Assembly: GCF_003846175.1 (NCBI RefSeq)
Contig: NZ_ML123045.1
Location: 693,822-757,821 of the forward strand
DNA from: Streptomyces sp. ADI95-17
Lineage (GTDB): Bacteria; Actinomycetota; Actinomycetes; Streptomycetales; Streptomycetaceae
Direction of reading: 5' to 3'
DNA: 64,000 nt
The first letter of the stretch is position 1, and the number at the start of each line of letters is the position of its first letter. The notes under the pieces were generated by a model. The model was not told the origin of the DNA and made no database searches. It was given only the letters and a program-made list of their open reading frames with translations. The position numbers and the translations under genes are program-made. Positions 16,366 through 24,527 of this stretch are shown one piece after another.

Positions 16366-17700
16366 ATGGAGATGGAAATGCCGGAGAGCGGCGCAAGCCG
16401 GGCCCAGCAGGAACGCACAGACATACCGACCGCCGGAACCCGGGCCGCGGAGCCCGGGACCACCGGCACACCACCCGGAAAACCGGCCGCTGCCGAAGCG
16501 GCCCGGCGCACCGGACTTCTCGTCACCCTCGTCCTCGGCGGCCTCACCGCTCTGCCGCCGCTCTCCATGGACATGTACCTCCCCGCGCTGCCCGCGGTCA
16601 CCGAGTCCCTGCACGCCCCGGCCGCGACCATCCAGCTCACCCTCACCGCCTGCCTCACCGGCATGGCGCTCGGGCAGGTGGTCGTCGGGCCGATGAGCGA
16701 CCGGTGGGGCAGGCGCAGGCCGCTGCTCCTCGGCATGATGATCTACGTGGTCGCCACCGCGCTCTGCGTCTTCGCGCCCACCACCGGACTCCTCATCGGC
16801 TTCCGCCTGCTCCAGGGCCTGGCCGGCGCGGCGGGCATCGTCATCGCCCGTGCGGTGGTGCGCGACATGTACGACGGCGTGGAGATGGCCAGGTTCTTCT
16901 CCACCCTGATGCTGATCTCCGGCGTCGCACCGATCGTCGCCCCGCTGATCGGCGGCCAGGTGCTGCGGTTCACCGACTGGCGGGGCATCTTCGCCGTCCT
17001 GACCGTCGTCGGCGTGGGGCTCACCCTCGTCGTCTGGAAGTGGCTGCACGAGACGCTGCCGCCGCAGGACCGGCACACCGGCGGGGTCGGCGACGCGCTG
17101 CGCACCATGCGCGGACTGCTCGCCGACCGGGTCTTCACCGGTTACATGATCGCTGGCAGCCTCGCCTTCGCCACCCTCTTCTCGTACGTGAGCGCGTCGC
17201 CGTTCGTCATGCAGGAGATCTACGGCGCCTCGCCGCAGACGTTCAGCCTGCTCTTCGGCGTCAACTCGGTCGGCCTGATCATCGTCGGCCAGATCAACGG
17301 CAAGGTGCTGGTCGGCCGGATCAGCCTGGACAAGGCGCTCGCCTTCGGCCTCTCGGTCATCGTGCTGGCCGCGGCCGCGCTGCTGCTGATGACCTCCGGG
17401 GTCTTCGGGAAGGTGGGCCTGGTCCCGGTCGCGGCCGGGCTGTTCGTGCTGATGTCGGCGATGGGCCTGGCGATGCCGAACACGAACGCCCAGGCCCTGA
17501 TGCGTACGAAGCACGCGGCCGGATCCGCCTCCGCGCTGCTCGGCACCTCGTCCTTCCTGATCGGCGCCATCGCCTCGCCCCTCGTCGGGATCGCCGGCGA
17601 GGACACGGCCGTCCCGATGGCCGTCGTCCAGCTGGTCTGCGGGCTGGGCGCGATGGCCTGCTTCCTGGGGCTGTGCAGGCCCTGGCAGCGGACGGCGTGA
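16366..17700 (+). CDS. Bcr/CflA-type multidrug efflux MFS transporter
   Basis: 444 residues. About 45 polar residues precede 12 predicted membrane helices. DHA1/Bcr hallmarks: LPPLSMDMYLPALPAVTESL in helix 1, the motif A loop GPMSDRWGRRRPLLLG, RLLQGLAGAAGIVIARAVVR, motif C-like LISGVAPIVAPLIGG, and the second-half SALLGTSSFLIGAIASPLVG. Proton-driven export of drugs or small metabolites at the cytoplasmic membrane. Methionines at 16366, 16372 and 16378 leave the exact start open. It is divergent from the oxidoreductase gene, 65 bp apart. Confidence 0.92.
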   Translation: MEMEMPESGASRAQQERTDIPTAGTRAAEPGTTGTPPGKPAAAEAARRTGLLVTLVLGGLTALPPLSMDMYLPALPAVTESLHAPAATIQLTLTACLTGMALGQVVVGPMSDRWGRRRPLLLGMMIYVVATALCVFAPTTGLLIGFRLLQGLAGAAGIVIARAVVRDMYDGVEMARFFSTLMLISGVAPIVAPLIGGQVLRFTDWRGIFAVLTVVGVGLTLVVWKWLHETLPPQDRHTGGVGDALRTMRGLLADRVFTGYMIAGSLAFATLFSYVSASPFVMQEIYGASPQTFSLLFGVNSVGLIIVGQINGKVLVGRISLDKALAFGLSVIVLAAAALLLMTSGVFGKVGLVPVAAGLFVLMSAMGLAMPNTNAQALMRTKHAAGSASALLGTSSFLIGAIASPLVGIAGEDTAVPMAVVQLVCGLGAMACFLGLCRPWQRTA

Positions 17701-17759
17701 CAGGGGCCGCGCGGACCCGGACGCCATGACGGGAGGGGCGGCGGGGCCCGGGGCGCGGT

Positions 17760-18410
17760 TCAGCCCCAGGTCTCGCCGCTGACCGTGTCCGGCCCGAACC
17801 AGCGGGAGACGACGGAGACGAGGGCCGGCACCGGGCCCTCCTCCATCGAGTGCTTGAAGGTGTGGACCACACAGGTCCGCACCGGATGCGTGGGCCCGCC
17901 GGGTCTCCCGCAGTCGTCGGTGGAAAGCGGCCGGTGCTGCGGACGTGCCAGGGCGAAGCAGACCAGCATCGTGCGGGGGTCCTCGAACCAGAGGTGGTTC
18001 CTGACCGCCCGGTTGCCGAAGTCCATGTGGTCGAAGACGACGGCGATGTCCTCGTCGCCGTACGGGGCGGCCCGCAGCGCCGGCAGCACATCGAGGATCG
18101 CGTCGCCGGACGCGAGCAGCCCGGCCTCCTCGTGCGAGGGGCCCCAGGGCGGCGGGTCGTCGTCCGGCACCGCCACCGGGAACTCCTCGGTCCGCAGCGA
18201 TGTGCCGACGGGGGGCCGGTCCCAACGGGCCTGACCGCTGACGCTGCCCCAGTTGAGACTGGCGTTGACGCAGAGCCTCCCCGCGACGAGCGCCCACGGC
18301 GTGCGGACCACGCGCTCACGCGCCAGCGCGACCACGAGGCTGCCGAACGCCTCCGGCCGCAGGAGGACGGGCTTCGGGGGCGCGATGAAGGCGTCGGTCC
18401 AGATTCCCAT
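17760..18410 (-). CDS. Uncharacterised conserved-looking cytosolic protein
   Basis: 216 residues; family not recognised. No signal peptide or membrane helix. Visible blocks: MGIWTDAFIAPPKPVLLRPE, RVVRTPWALVAGRLCVNASL, and the acidic/histidine-rich IAVVFDHMDFGNRAVRNHLWFEDPRTM. The C-terminal half ends VVSRWFGPDTVSGETWG and has a Cys before VVHTFKHSMEEG. The protein is Trp/Asp-rich, suggesting a compact globular domain. It is on the same strand as and 78 bp after the next unrecognised gene (18489-19799), so the two may be co-transcribed. Confidence 0.7.
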   Translation of the reverse strand: MGIWTDAFIAPPKPVLLRPEAFGSLVVALARERVVRTPWALVAGRLCVNASLNWGSVSGQARWDRPPVGTSLRTEEFPVAVPDDDPPPWGPSHEEAGLLASGDAILDVLPALRAAPYGDEDIAVVFDHMDFGNRAVRNHLWFEDPRTMLVCFALARPQHRPLSTDDCGRPGGPTHPVRTCVVHTFKHSMEEGPVPALVSVVSRWFGPDTVSGETWG

Positions 18411-18488
18411 GTCCCACCAGTAACAGCGGGGTTCGAACCGGGGCGAACGAGTTTCCGCCCCGGTCCTCGGCCCCGGTCCTCCGTGACG

Positions 18489-19799
18489 CTACGAAGACCT
18501 CGGGTACCCGATCAGATGCGGGCGGTCCTTCTCGTCGGTCCAGCGGAACAGGCCGACACCGTCCGCGGTCTCCATGCCCGGGACGCGCACGTTCGAGGGC
18601 AGGGCGCCGGTCGAGCCGCTGCGGACGGCGACCGCGACGGGGGCGCCGCCGCCGGCCAGGACATCGGCCGCGTTGCGCGCGCTTGCCGCGCCGTACGCGG
18701 TGCCCTCGTCGTTCACCGACGCCAGGGTCAGCGGCTTCGTGCCGTCCGCACCCTCGAAGCAGAAGCCCCGCTTCGTGGCCAGGTCGAACGCGAGCGGTCC
18801 GGCCACCAGGTAGGAACCCGAGGGCGCGGAGACGAGCTGCGGGTACTGGCCCGGCTTTATCGCGGGCTTGCTGCACTCCACCGAGGCCAGCGGCTTGCCG
18901 GTCTCCACGTCGTGCACCACCCACATGTCGTGGGTGGCGGCGCGCTTCGCCTTCTTGTCCAGCTGCCACTTCGCCAGGATCAGGCCCGGGACCACCGACG
19001 TGGGGATCCCGCTGTACTTGTCCGTGCCCTTGGGTGCGACATTGCGGCTGAACCAGCCGCCCTGCACCCAGAATTCCCTGGCCCCGCTGACCAGCAGCCC
19101 CTTCTGCGTCAGCCCGCGCACCTCGGTGAGCTGCTTGCAGGTCTTGCAGCCCTTCGGGTACTTGAGCGCGGGGGCCGAGACGTCGGTCACCCGGCCGGTC
19201 ACCGGGTCGACCACCGCACTGTTCGTCCGGCCGTCACTGATCAGGATGCCGGGGCCGGTGGTGGAGACCGTCGGGACCGAGTTCCACGGCACCTCGACGC
19301 GCCGCCGGGAGCCGTCCTCCACGTCGTAGACGTCCAGCGAGACGATCGTGTCGGCGGGGGTCAGCGCGTTCTCGCCGACCTTTCCGTACGCCCACGTCAC
19401 GAAGTACTCGTGGTCGTCGACGGTGACCGAGAGGAGCCTCGGGAACTGGTGCGGCGACGGGGGCCGCCAGCTCTCGCCGTGCCAGCCGGCCTGCCCCGAC
19501 TTGTTGTCGATGGTCCGCAGCTGGTACTTGGTCTCCGACTCCCGCACCAGGTAGGCGAGGCGTCCCGTGGTCCGGGAGATCGCGTAGTCGGGCGAGGTCC
19601 CGATGAGCTCCCAGCCACGCTCGGGCGCGTACGCGGACGGAACGGTGAGCTGTGTCACCTCGGCCGGACTCTTCTTCTTGGCGTGCTTCTCCGGCTTGTC
19701 CGTGCTCTTCTCACCGCTGCCGCAGGTGGCGAGCAGAAGAAGCATGGCCAGCACGAGCACTCCGCCGACCAGAACCAGGCGCACGATCTTCTGTCTCAT
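18489..19799 (-). CDS. Membrane-anchored or lipoprotein-like extracytoplasmic protein, probable beta-propeller
   Basis: 436 residues. The N-terminus is MRQKIVRLVLVGGVLVLAML then LLLATCGSG; Cys follows a hydrophobic core, but Thr at -1 is unusual for a lipobox, so it may be a lipoprotein or a signal anchor. A Lys/Glu-rich linker (about 30-48) leads to a beta-rich region with repeated short blades (GWELIGTSPDYAISRTTGRL, TIVSLDVYDVEDGSRRRVEV, SAVVDPVTGRVTDVSA, MWVVHDVETGKPLASVEC), as in PQQ-like/WD-type propellers. It contains a CKTC pair (KGCKTCKQL) and other cysteines. Function unknown. Confidence 0.7.
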   Translation of the reverse strand: MRQKIVRLVLVGGVLVLAMLLLLATCGSGEKSTDKPEKHAKKKSPAEVTQLTVPSAYAPERGWELIGTSPDYAISRTTGRLAYLVRESETKYQLRTIDNKSGQAGWHGESWRPPSPHQFPRLLSVTVDDHEYFVTWAYGKVGENALTPADTIVSLDVYDVEDGSRRRVEVPWNSVPTVSTTGPGILISDGRTNSAVVDPVTGRVTDVSAPALKYPKGCKTCKQLTEVRGLTQKGLLVSGAREFWVQGGWFSRNVAPKGTDKYSGIPTSVVPGLILAKWQLDKKAKRAATHDMWVVHDVETGKPLASVECSKPAIKPGQYPQLVSAPSGSYLVAGPLAFDLATKRGFCFEGADGTKPLTLASVNDEGTAYGAASARNAADVLAGGGAPVAVAVRSGSTGALPSNVRVPGMETADGVGLFRWTDEKDRPHLIGYPRSS

Positions 19800-19940
19800 G
19801 GTTCCCCTCGATGGGCGATCCCGACCTCGCGGCGGTCAGCGTAGCAACTTGGGTGGGCATCGCGGCAGTTCGGATTCCGTGCAGATCGGCGCGGATACCG
19901 GGGCGGGGACAGGTCCGTCGGCTTTGCCTACAATTCGTCG

Positions 19941-20939
19941 GTGAATGCCACCCTCCCCACCGCGGAAGTCCTGCGCGCGACGCTCGCCGGACTGTTCGAC
20001 GGGCTGCCGCCCAAGCAGGCCGCCCGGGCCGTCGAACGGCTCATCGCCAACTACCGCGGGACCACCCCGACCGACGCACCGGTGCTCCGCGACCGCTCCG
20101 ATGTCGCCGCGTACGCCGCGTACCGGATGCCCGCCACCTTCGAAGCGGTACGGTCCGCACTCGCCGCGCTCCGGGAGGCCGCCCCCGACTGGACGCCCGC
20201 CACCCACACCGACGTCGGCGGCGGCACCGGAGCGGCGAGCTGGGCCGTGGCGGGGGCCTGGGAGGAGGGGCCGCGGACGGCGGTGCTGGACTGGGCCGAG
20301 CCCGCGCTCGCCCTCGGCCGCGAACTGGCCGGGCTCTCCGGCATCCCCGCGCTGCGCGCCGCCGAGTGGCGCCGGGCCCGGATCGGCGCCGGCCTCGAAC
20401 TCGCCCCCACCGACCTGATCACCGTCTCCTACGTACTCAAGGAACTGACCGCGGACGTCCGGACCGCCCTCGTCGACAGCGCGGCGGCCGCCGCGCAGGC
20501 GGTCGTGGTCGTCGAACCGGGAACCCCCGACGGCTACGCCCGGATCATCGAGGCCCGCGACCGGCTGATCGCCGCCGGACTGACGGTCGCCGCGCCCTGC
20601 CCGCACAGCGACGCCTGCCCGATCGAGCCGGGCACGGACTGGTGCCACTTCTCGGCCCGGGTCAGCCGCTCCTCGCTGCACCGGCAGGTCAAGGGCGGCT
20701 CGCTGCCCTACGAGGACGAGAAGTTCAGCTACGTGGTGGCGACCCGCTTCGGGACGGAGCCCGTGGCGGCGCGGGTCACCCGCAAGCCGCAGATCCGCAA
20801 GGGGCAGGTGCTGCTGGACCTGTGCACCCGCGACGAGGCCCTGCGGCGCGCCACGGTCACCAAGCGGCACGGCGAGCTGTACCGGGCCGCCCGGGACGTC
20901 GCGTGGGGCGACGAGTGGCCGCCCGGCGAGAACGCCTGA
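19941..20939 (+). CDS. Rsm22-family ribosomal small-subunit methyltransferase-like protein
   Basis: 332 residues from GTG at 19941. Methyltransferase-type Rossmann core (HTDVGGGTGAASWAVAGAWE, motif I near 92) with YVLKELTADVR and VVVVEPGTPDGY. The C-terminal cysteine cluster CPHSDACPIEPGTDWCHFSA (about 222-241) followed by LPYEDEKFSYVVATR is the hallmark of the Rsm22/METTL17 family, where four cysteines hold an iron-sulfur cluster. Family members associate with the small ribosomal subunit during assembly. It lies alone between oppositely oriented genes. Confidence 0.88.
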   Translation: MNATLPTAEVLRATLAGLFDGLPPKQAARAVERLIANYRGTTPTDAPVLRDRSDVAAYAAYRMPATFEAVRSALAALREAAPDWTPATHTDVGGGTGAASWAVAGAWEEGPRTAVLDWAEPALALGRELAGLSGIPALRAAEWRRARIGAGLELAPTDLITVSYVLKELTADVRTALVDSAAAAAQAVVVVEPGTPDGYARIIEARDRLIAAGLTVAAPCPHSDACPIEPGTDWCHFSARVSRSSLHRQVKGGSLPYEDEKFSYVVATRFGTEPVAARVTRKPQIRKGQVLLDLCTRDEALRRATVTKRHGELYRAARDVAWGDEWPPGENA

Positions 20940-20954
20940 GCGCCACCCGCCGGG

Positions 20955-21770
20955 TCACCCCCGCAGCTCCTGTGTGCAGCACTTCACGCTGCCGCCGCCC
21001 TTGAGCAGCTCGCCCAGGTCCATCGGCACCGGCTCGAAGCCCCGCGCCCGCAGCGGATCGAAGAGCCCCGTCGCGGCCTGCGGCAGCAGCACATGGCGCC
21101 CGTCGCTCACCGCGTTCAGACCGAGCGCCGCGGCGTCCGCCTCCTCGGCGATCAGCGCGTCGGGGAAGAGCCGGGCCAGCACCGACCGGCTGCCCGGCGA
21201 GAACGCGCCCGGGTAGTACATGATCTCGTCGCCCGCGTCGTCGAGCACGGACAGCGCCGTGTCCAGGTGGTAGTAGCGCGGGTCGACCAGATCGAGCCCG
21301 ATCACCGGGCGCCCGAAGAACTCCTGGGCCTCGCCGTGCGAGAGCGGACTGGACCGGAAGCCCCGCCCGGCCAGCACGTACGACGAGGTGACCGCGAAGT
21401 CGCCCTCGCCCTCGTTGACATGGTCCGGCTCGTGGATCTCGGTGAAACCGTTGGACCGGAACCACTCGCGGTGGGCCCCGGCCTCCTCGTACCGCTCCCG
21501 GTACGCGAAGCGGGCGCCCAGCACCCGGCCGTCGATGACCGTGGCACCGTTGGCGGCGAACACCATGTCGGGCAGCTCGGGGCGGGCGGTGAGCAGCTCC
21601 ACGGTGTGCCCGAGAGCGCGGTACCGGTCGCGCAGGTCCTCCCACTGGGTCTGGGCCAGGGCGAGGTCCACGGGCTTGCTGGGGTCCATCCAGGGGTTGA
21701 TGGAGTACGTCACCCTGAAATGCGCGGGGGCGCACATCAGGTAGCGGCGGGGTGTGGCTTCACGAGGCAA
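20955..21770 (-). CDS. Dimethylarginine dimethylaminohydrolase (DDAH)-type amidinohydrolase
   Basis: 271 residues of the guanidino-modifying (pentein) superfamily. Key blocks: LPDMVFAANGATVIDG (about 66-80, substrate Asp/Asn), VNEGEGDFAVT, the catalytic His in RYYHLDTALSVLDDA (about 166) and the nucleophile Cys near the C-terminus in GGGSVKCCTQELRG. Predicted to hydrolyse N-methylated arginine or a related guanidino compound to citrulline plus amine; arginine- or ornithine-linked roles are possible. It is divergent from the TetR gene at 21941 (170 bp between), which may regulate it. Confidence 0.9.
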   Translation of the reverse strand: MPREATPRRYLMCAPAHFRVTYSINPWMDPSKPVDLALAQTQWEDLRDRYRALGHTVELLTARPELPDMVFAANGATVIDGRVLGARFAYRERYEEAGAHREWFRSNGFTEIHEPDHVNEGEGDFAVTSSYVLAGRGFRSSPLSHGEAQEFFGRPVIGLDLVDPRYYHLDTALSVLDDAGDEIMYYPGAFSPGSRSVLARLFPDALIAEEADAAALGLNAVSDGRHVLLPQAATGLFDPLRARGFEPVPMDLGELLKGGGSVKCCTQELRG

Positions 21771-21940
21771 CGAAGGCTCCTCACGAAAGGCAGGGGTTGC
21801 CTGCCGAGGGGACGTCGCACGGGTGTGTGCGTGAGCCCATGGTCCGCTCTCCGGGGCCGGTGCGCAGTGATCCGATCGGGTGGTTCCGTCGGGCCGGGAG
21901 ACGATACGTACCGGCTTGCGCCGCTGTTAGATTGGCCGCC

Positions 21941-22555
21941 ATGGTAGAGAACCGGGTGCCCGACTCCAGCCGCCGCAGCGAGCGCTCGCGCCGCGCGATC
22001 CATGACGCGGCGCTCGGCCTGGTCGCCGAGGTGGGCTATCCGCGGACCACCATCGAGGCCATCGCCGCGCGGGCCGGTGTCGGGAAGCAGACGATCTACC
22101 GCTGGTGGCCCTCCAAGGCGGCCGTCCTCCTGGAGGCGTTCGTGGCCCTCGGCGAGCGGACCGCCGCGCAGAGCGGCGCGGACGGGGCGCAGGGGATCCC
22201 GGACACCGGCGATCTCGCCGCCGACCTCAGGACCGTGCTGCGGGCCACTGTAGACGAGCTGAACGACCCCGCCTTCGAGGCGCCGACCAGGGCGCTCGCC
22301 GCCGCCGGGATCGTCGACCCGCAGGTCGGCGCCGAATTCGTCCAGAAGCTGCTCGACCCCGGGCTCCGGCTGTACGTCGCCCGGCTGCGGGCCGCCCAGC
22401 AGGCGGGCCAGGTGCGCGCCGACGCCGACCCGCGGATCGCCGTGGAGCTCCTCGTGGGCCCGCTCACCCACCGCTGGCTGCTGCGCACCCTCCCGCTCAC
22501 CCGCGAGTACGCGGACGCCGTAGTCGACCACGTGGTGCGCGGGCTGGCGCCCTGA
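21941..22555 (+). CDS. TetR-family regulator
   Basis: 204 residues from ATG at 21941. The HTH domain is at about 14-60 (RSRRAIHDAALGLVAEVGYP, TIEAIAARAGVGKQTIYRWW), followed by a C-terminal domain like TetR_C_16/C_11 (LRTVLRATVDELNDPAFEAP, RLRAAQQAGQVRADADPRIA, LLVGPLTHRWLLRTLPL). Divergence from the DDAH gene suggests local control, but I found no convincing palindrome in the 170-bp gap. Confidence 0.88.
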   Translation: MVENRVPDSSRRSERSRRAIHDAALGLVAEVGYPRTTIEAIAARAGVGKQTIYRWWPSKAAVLLEAFVALGERTAAQSGADGAQGIPDTGDLAADLRTVLRATVDELNDPAFEAPTRALAAAGIVDPQVGAEFVQKLLDPGLRLYVARLRAAQQAGQVRADADPRIAVELLVGPLTHRWLLRTLPLTREYADAVVDHVVRGLAP

Positions 22556-22727
22556 GGTGCGATGCGCGGTCCGGGGTTCCCCGAGACGCACCCGTCATTT
22601 CCTGACAAGAAGTGGCATAGTGCCCAGCTCACGGCATCGCCGTCCGTACCCCGCTTCCGGAGTCCGGCCACCCGAGGCGCAGGATGGTGGGACCATGGGC
22701 AGGGGCAACGCTGAGGTAAGGGGATAG

Positions 22728-23474
22728 ATGGGCGCCGATTTCGGCCGTTATCGCGGCTCAGAGAGCAAGTTTTCCCAATGGCTTCGCCGCCGACCCAAAC
22801 CGCAGCAGAGCGAGGTCGACGACACCGCCCGGGAGGCGCTGCTCCTGGCCGTCGCCGAGGCCGGAATGCCGATCGCGCCGGCCGCCCACCCCGTCGGGTA
22901 CCGATGTTCGTGCGAACGCATCGGCTGTCCCACCCCCGCCCGGCACCCCATCTCCTTCGCCTGGCAGACGCAGTCCACCACCGACCGGGCACAGATCGAG
23001 CGCTGGGCCCGCAGCCAGCCGCAGGCCAACTTCATCACCGCGACCGGCATGATCCACGACGTGCTCGACGTGCCGCTGAGCGCGGGCAGCCAGGCGCTGG
23101 AGCGGCTCCTCGCGGCCGGCATCGACGTCGGCCCCGTCGCCCGCTCCGGCGACGACCGGATGCTCTTCTTCACCGCCACCCGCGGTACGCCCGAGGACGA
23201 GGACGAGTGGTGGCCCTGTGAGCTCGACTGCCACCCCGAGACCATGGACGAACATCCGGGGCTGCGGTGGCACTGCCGGGGCAGCTATGTGCTCCTGCCG
23301 CCGGCCATGCTCCCCGGCGAACTGGACGTGCGGTGGGTGCGCGGGCCGGAGAATCCGCTGCCCGATCCGCTGACCCTGCTGGAGACGCTGACCGACGCGT
23401 GCGCGCAGTACGCGGACGCGGCGGACCAGAGCGATCTCGACCACGACTCGGTGGCCTGGCCGCTGAGCCGTTAG
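22728..23474 (+). CDS. Stand-alone prim-pol-like protein (bifunctional DNA primase/polymerase N-terminal fold)
   Basis: 248 residues; start ATG at 22728 has AAGGGG upstream. After EALLLAVAEAGMPIAPAAHP comes the typical Cys cluster and PxxHP segment RCSCERIGCPTPARHPISFA, then WARSQPQANFITATG, the strand that normally carries the metal-binding DxD here reading VLDVPLSAGSQALERLL, and the later AEP-like GLRWHCRGSYVLLPPAML. Archaeo-eukaryotic primase-polymerase domains synthesise primers on plasmids and phages. Here no helicase domain is fused and the second metal-site Asp appears replaced, so it may be a non-catalytic chromosomal relative. Role unknown. Confidence 0.75.
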   Translation: MGADFGRYRGSESKFSQWLRRRPKPQQSEVDDTAREALLLAVAEAGMPIAPAAHPVGYRCSCERIGCPTPARHPISFAWQTQSTTDRAQIERWARSQPQANFITATGMIHDVLDVPLSAGSQALERLLAAGIDVGPVARSGDDRMLFFTATRGTPEDEDEWWPCELDCHPETMDEHPGLRWHCRGSYVLLPPAMLPGELDVRWVRGPENPLPDPLTLLETLTDACAQYADAADQSDLDHDSVAWPLSR

Positions 23475-23497
23475 AAAACCCTCCGGCGGATCACGGC

Positions 23498-23524
23498 CGG
23501 GGCCCGCCGAGCGGCGGCCCCGGT
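23498..23524. terminator. GC-rich terminator hairpin
   Basis: CCGGGGCCCGCCG (23498-23510) pairs with CGGCGGCCCCGG (23513-23524) with one bulge, between the convergent prim-pol-like and lipoprotein genes. Confidence 0.6.
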
Positions 23525-23528
23525 TCCG

Positions 23529-24527
23529 TCAGGAGCCCTTCGCCGCCGTCAGGCCCGGCAGCCTGTTCAGCAGGACGACCTTGCCGCCGTCCTTCGTCGA
23601 GCCCTTCTTCGGCACGTACACCAGCTGGCCGGAGACCCGCTCCTTGGTGAGGGTGGACTCCACCTCACCGGTCAGCAGCGCCTCCGCGTCGGCGTTGAGC
23701 GGCGGGCGCAGCCCCTTCGCCGCGGTCTGCCGCTCGAAGTGCTTGCTGCTGAAGAAGACCAGCGCCCCGCCGTCGTCCGTCTCCAGCCCGAGCGGGCCGA
23801 ACGAACCGCTGTCCAGCGGCTGGTCGATGTACTGGTACGAGAAGCCCGCCCGCCGGGTGGTCCGGCGCGTCTCCCGCCAGCCCGAGGTGGCGGAGCCGGG
23901 GGCGAAGACGTCCGGGGCGCCCTTCTGCAGGTACTGGGTGTACTGGGTGCTCAGGTCCTCCGGTGCCACGGCCAGAGCGGCGCTGTCGGCGGCCACCGGC
24001 CTGGCCAGGCCGTCGCCGTCCTTCGCGAAGGCGGGCAGCCGGGAGGGGCGGACGACCGAGAGATAGGCGGCCTTCCACCCGGCGTCGGGGCCGGACTTGA
24101 CGAAGACGACCAGCCAGCGGCTGTCCGTCTCCCCGCCGTCCTGGTCGCGGTTGGAGTCGGTGTCCGCGAGGAACCACCGCGGCCAGCCGGCCTTCTTCGG
24201 GATGAGATAGGTGGCGTCGGTCAGCTCCAGCGGCGAGTGGTCCGGGTTGCCGTCCGGATGGTTCTTCTGCCGCGCCTTCAGCCCGGCCTGGTTGATCGCG
24301 CCGAGCGGCCCGGTGACCCGGTCCGCGTCCAGGGCCGGGTCGTACGCCTTGTCCGCCGCGTTGTACGCGGAGGTGAAGGCCTTCAGGGCCTGCGCGGCCT
24401 CAGACCTGGTTGCCGCCGGTACCACTTCCAGCTCGCCGTGCACCGTCACGCAACCGCTCGCCGTCACCGACAGCACCGTCGCCGTCGCGAGCCCCGTCGC
24501 CAGCCGAATCGGCCTCAGGCTTCTCAT
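23529..24527 (-). CDS. Lipoprotein encoded with the efe iron-uptake genes
   Basis: 332 residues. A lipoprotein signal of about 25 residues ends in the lipobox VTASGC. The mature part starts VTVHGELEVVPAATRSEAAQ and has an alpha-helical region (AAQALKAFTSAYNAADKAYD), then a beta-rich region (RWLVVFVKSGPDAGWKAAYL, GALVFFSSKHFERQTAAKGL). Family not recognised. Its start lies inside efeU (128-nt overlap), so it is surely co-transcribed with efeO-efeB-efeU and probably acts at the membrane surface, perhaps in the same uptake system. That role is inference from position only. Confidence 0.8.
   Translation of the reverse strand: MRSLRPIRLATGLATATVLSVTASGCVTVHGELEVVPAATRSEAAQALKAFTSAYNAADKAYDPALDADRVTGPLGAINQAGLKARQKNHPDGNPDHSPLELTDATYLIPKKAGWPRWFLADTDSNRDQDGGETDSRWLVVFVKSGPDAGWKAAYLSVVRPSRLPAFAKDGDGLARPVAADSAALAVAPEDLSTQYTQYLQKGAPDVFAPGSATSGWRETRRTTRRAGFSYQYIDQPLDSGSFGPLGLETDDGGALVFFSSKHFERQTAAKGLRPPLNADAEALLTGEVESTLTKERVSGQLVYVPKKGSTKDGGKVVLLNRLPGLTAAKGS

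Noticed and set aside
18421..18450. tRNA-like T-arm (GGTTCGAACC)
   Set aside because: Only the T-arm-like palindrome is present. No D-arm, anticodon stem or acceptor stem can be folded around it.
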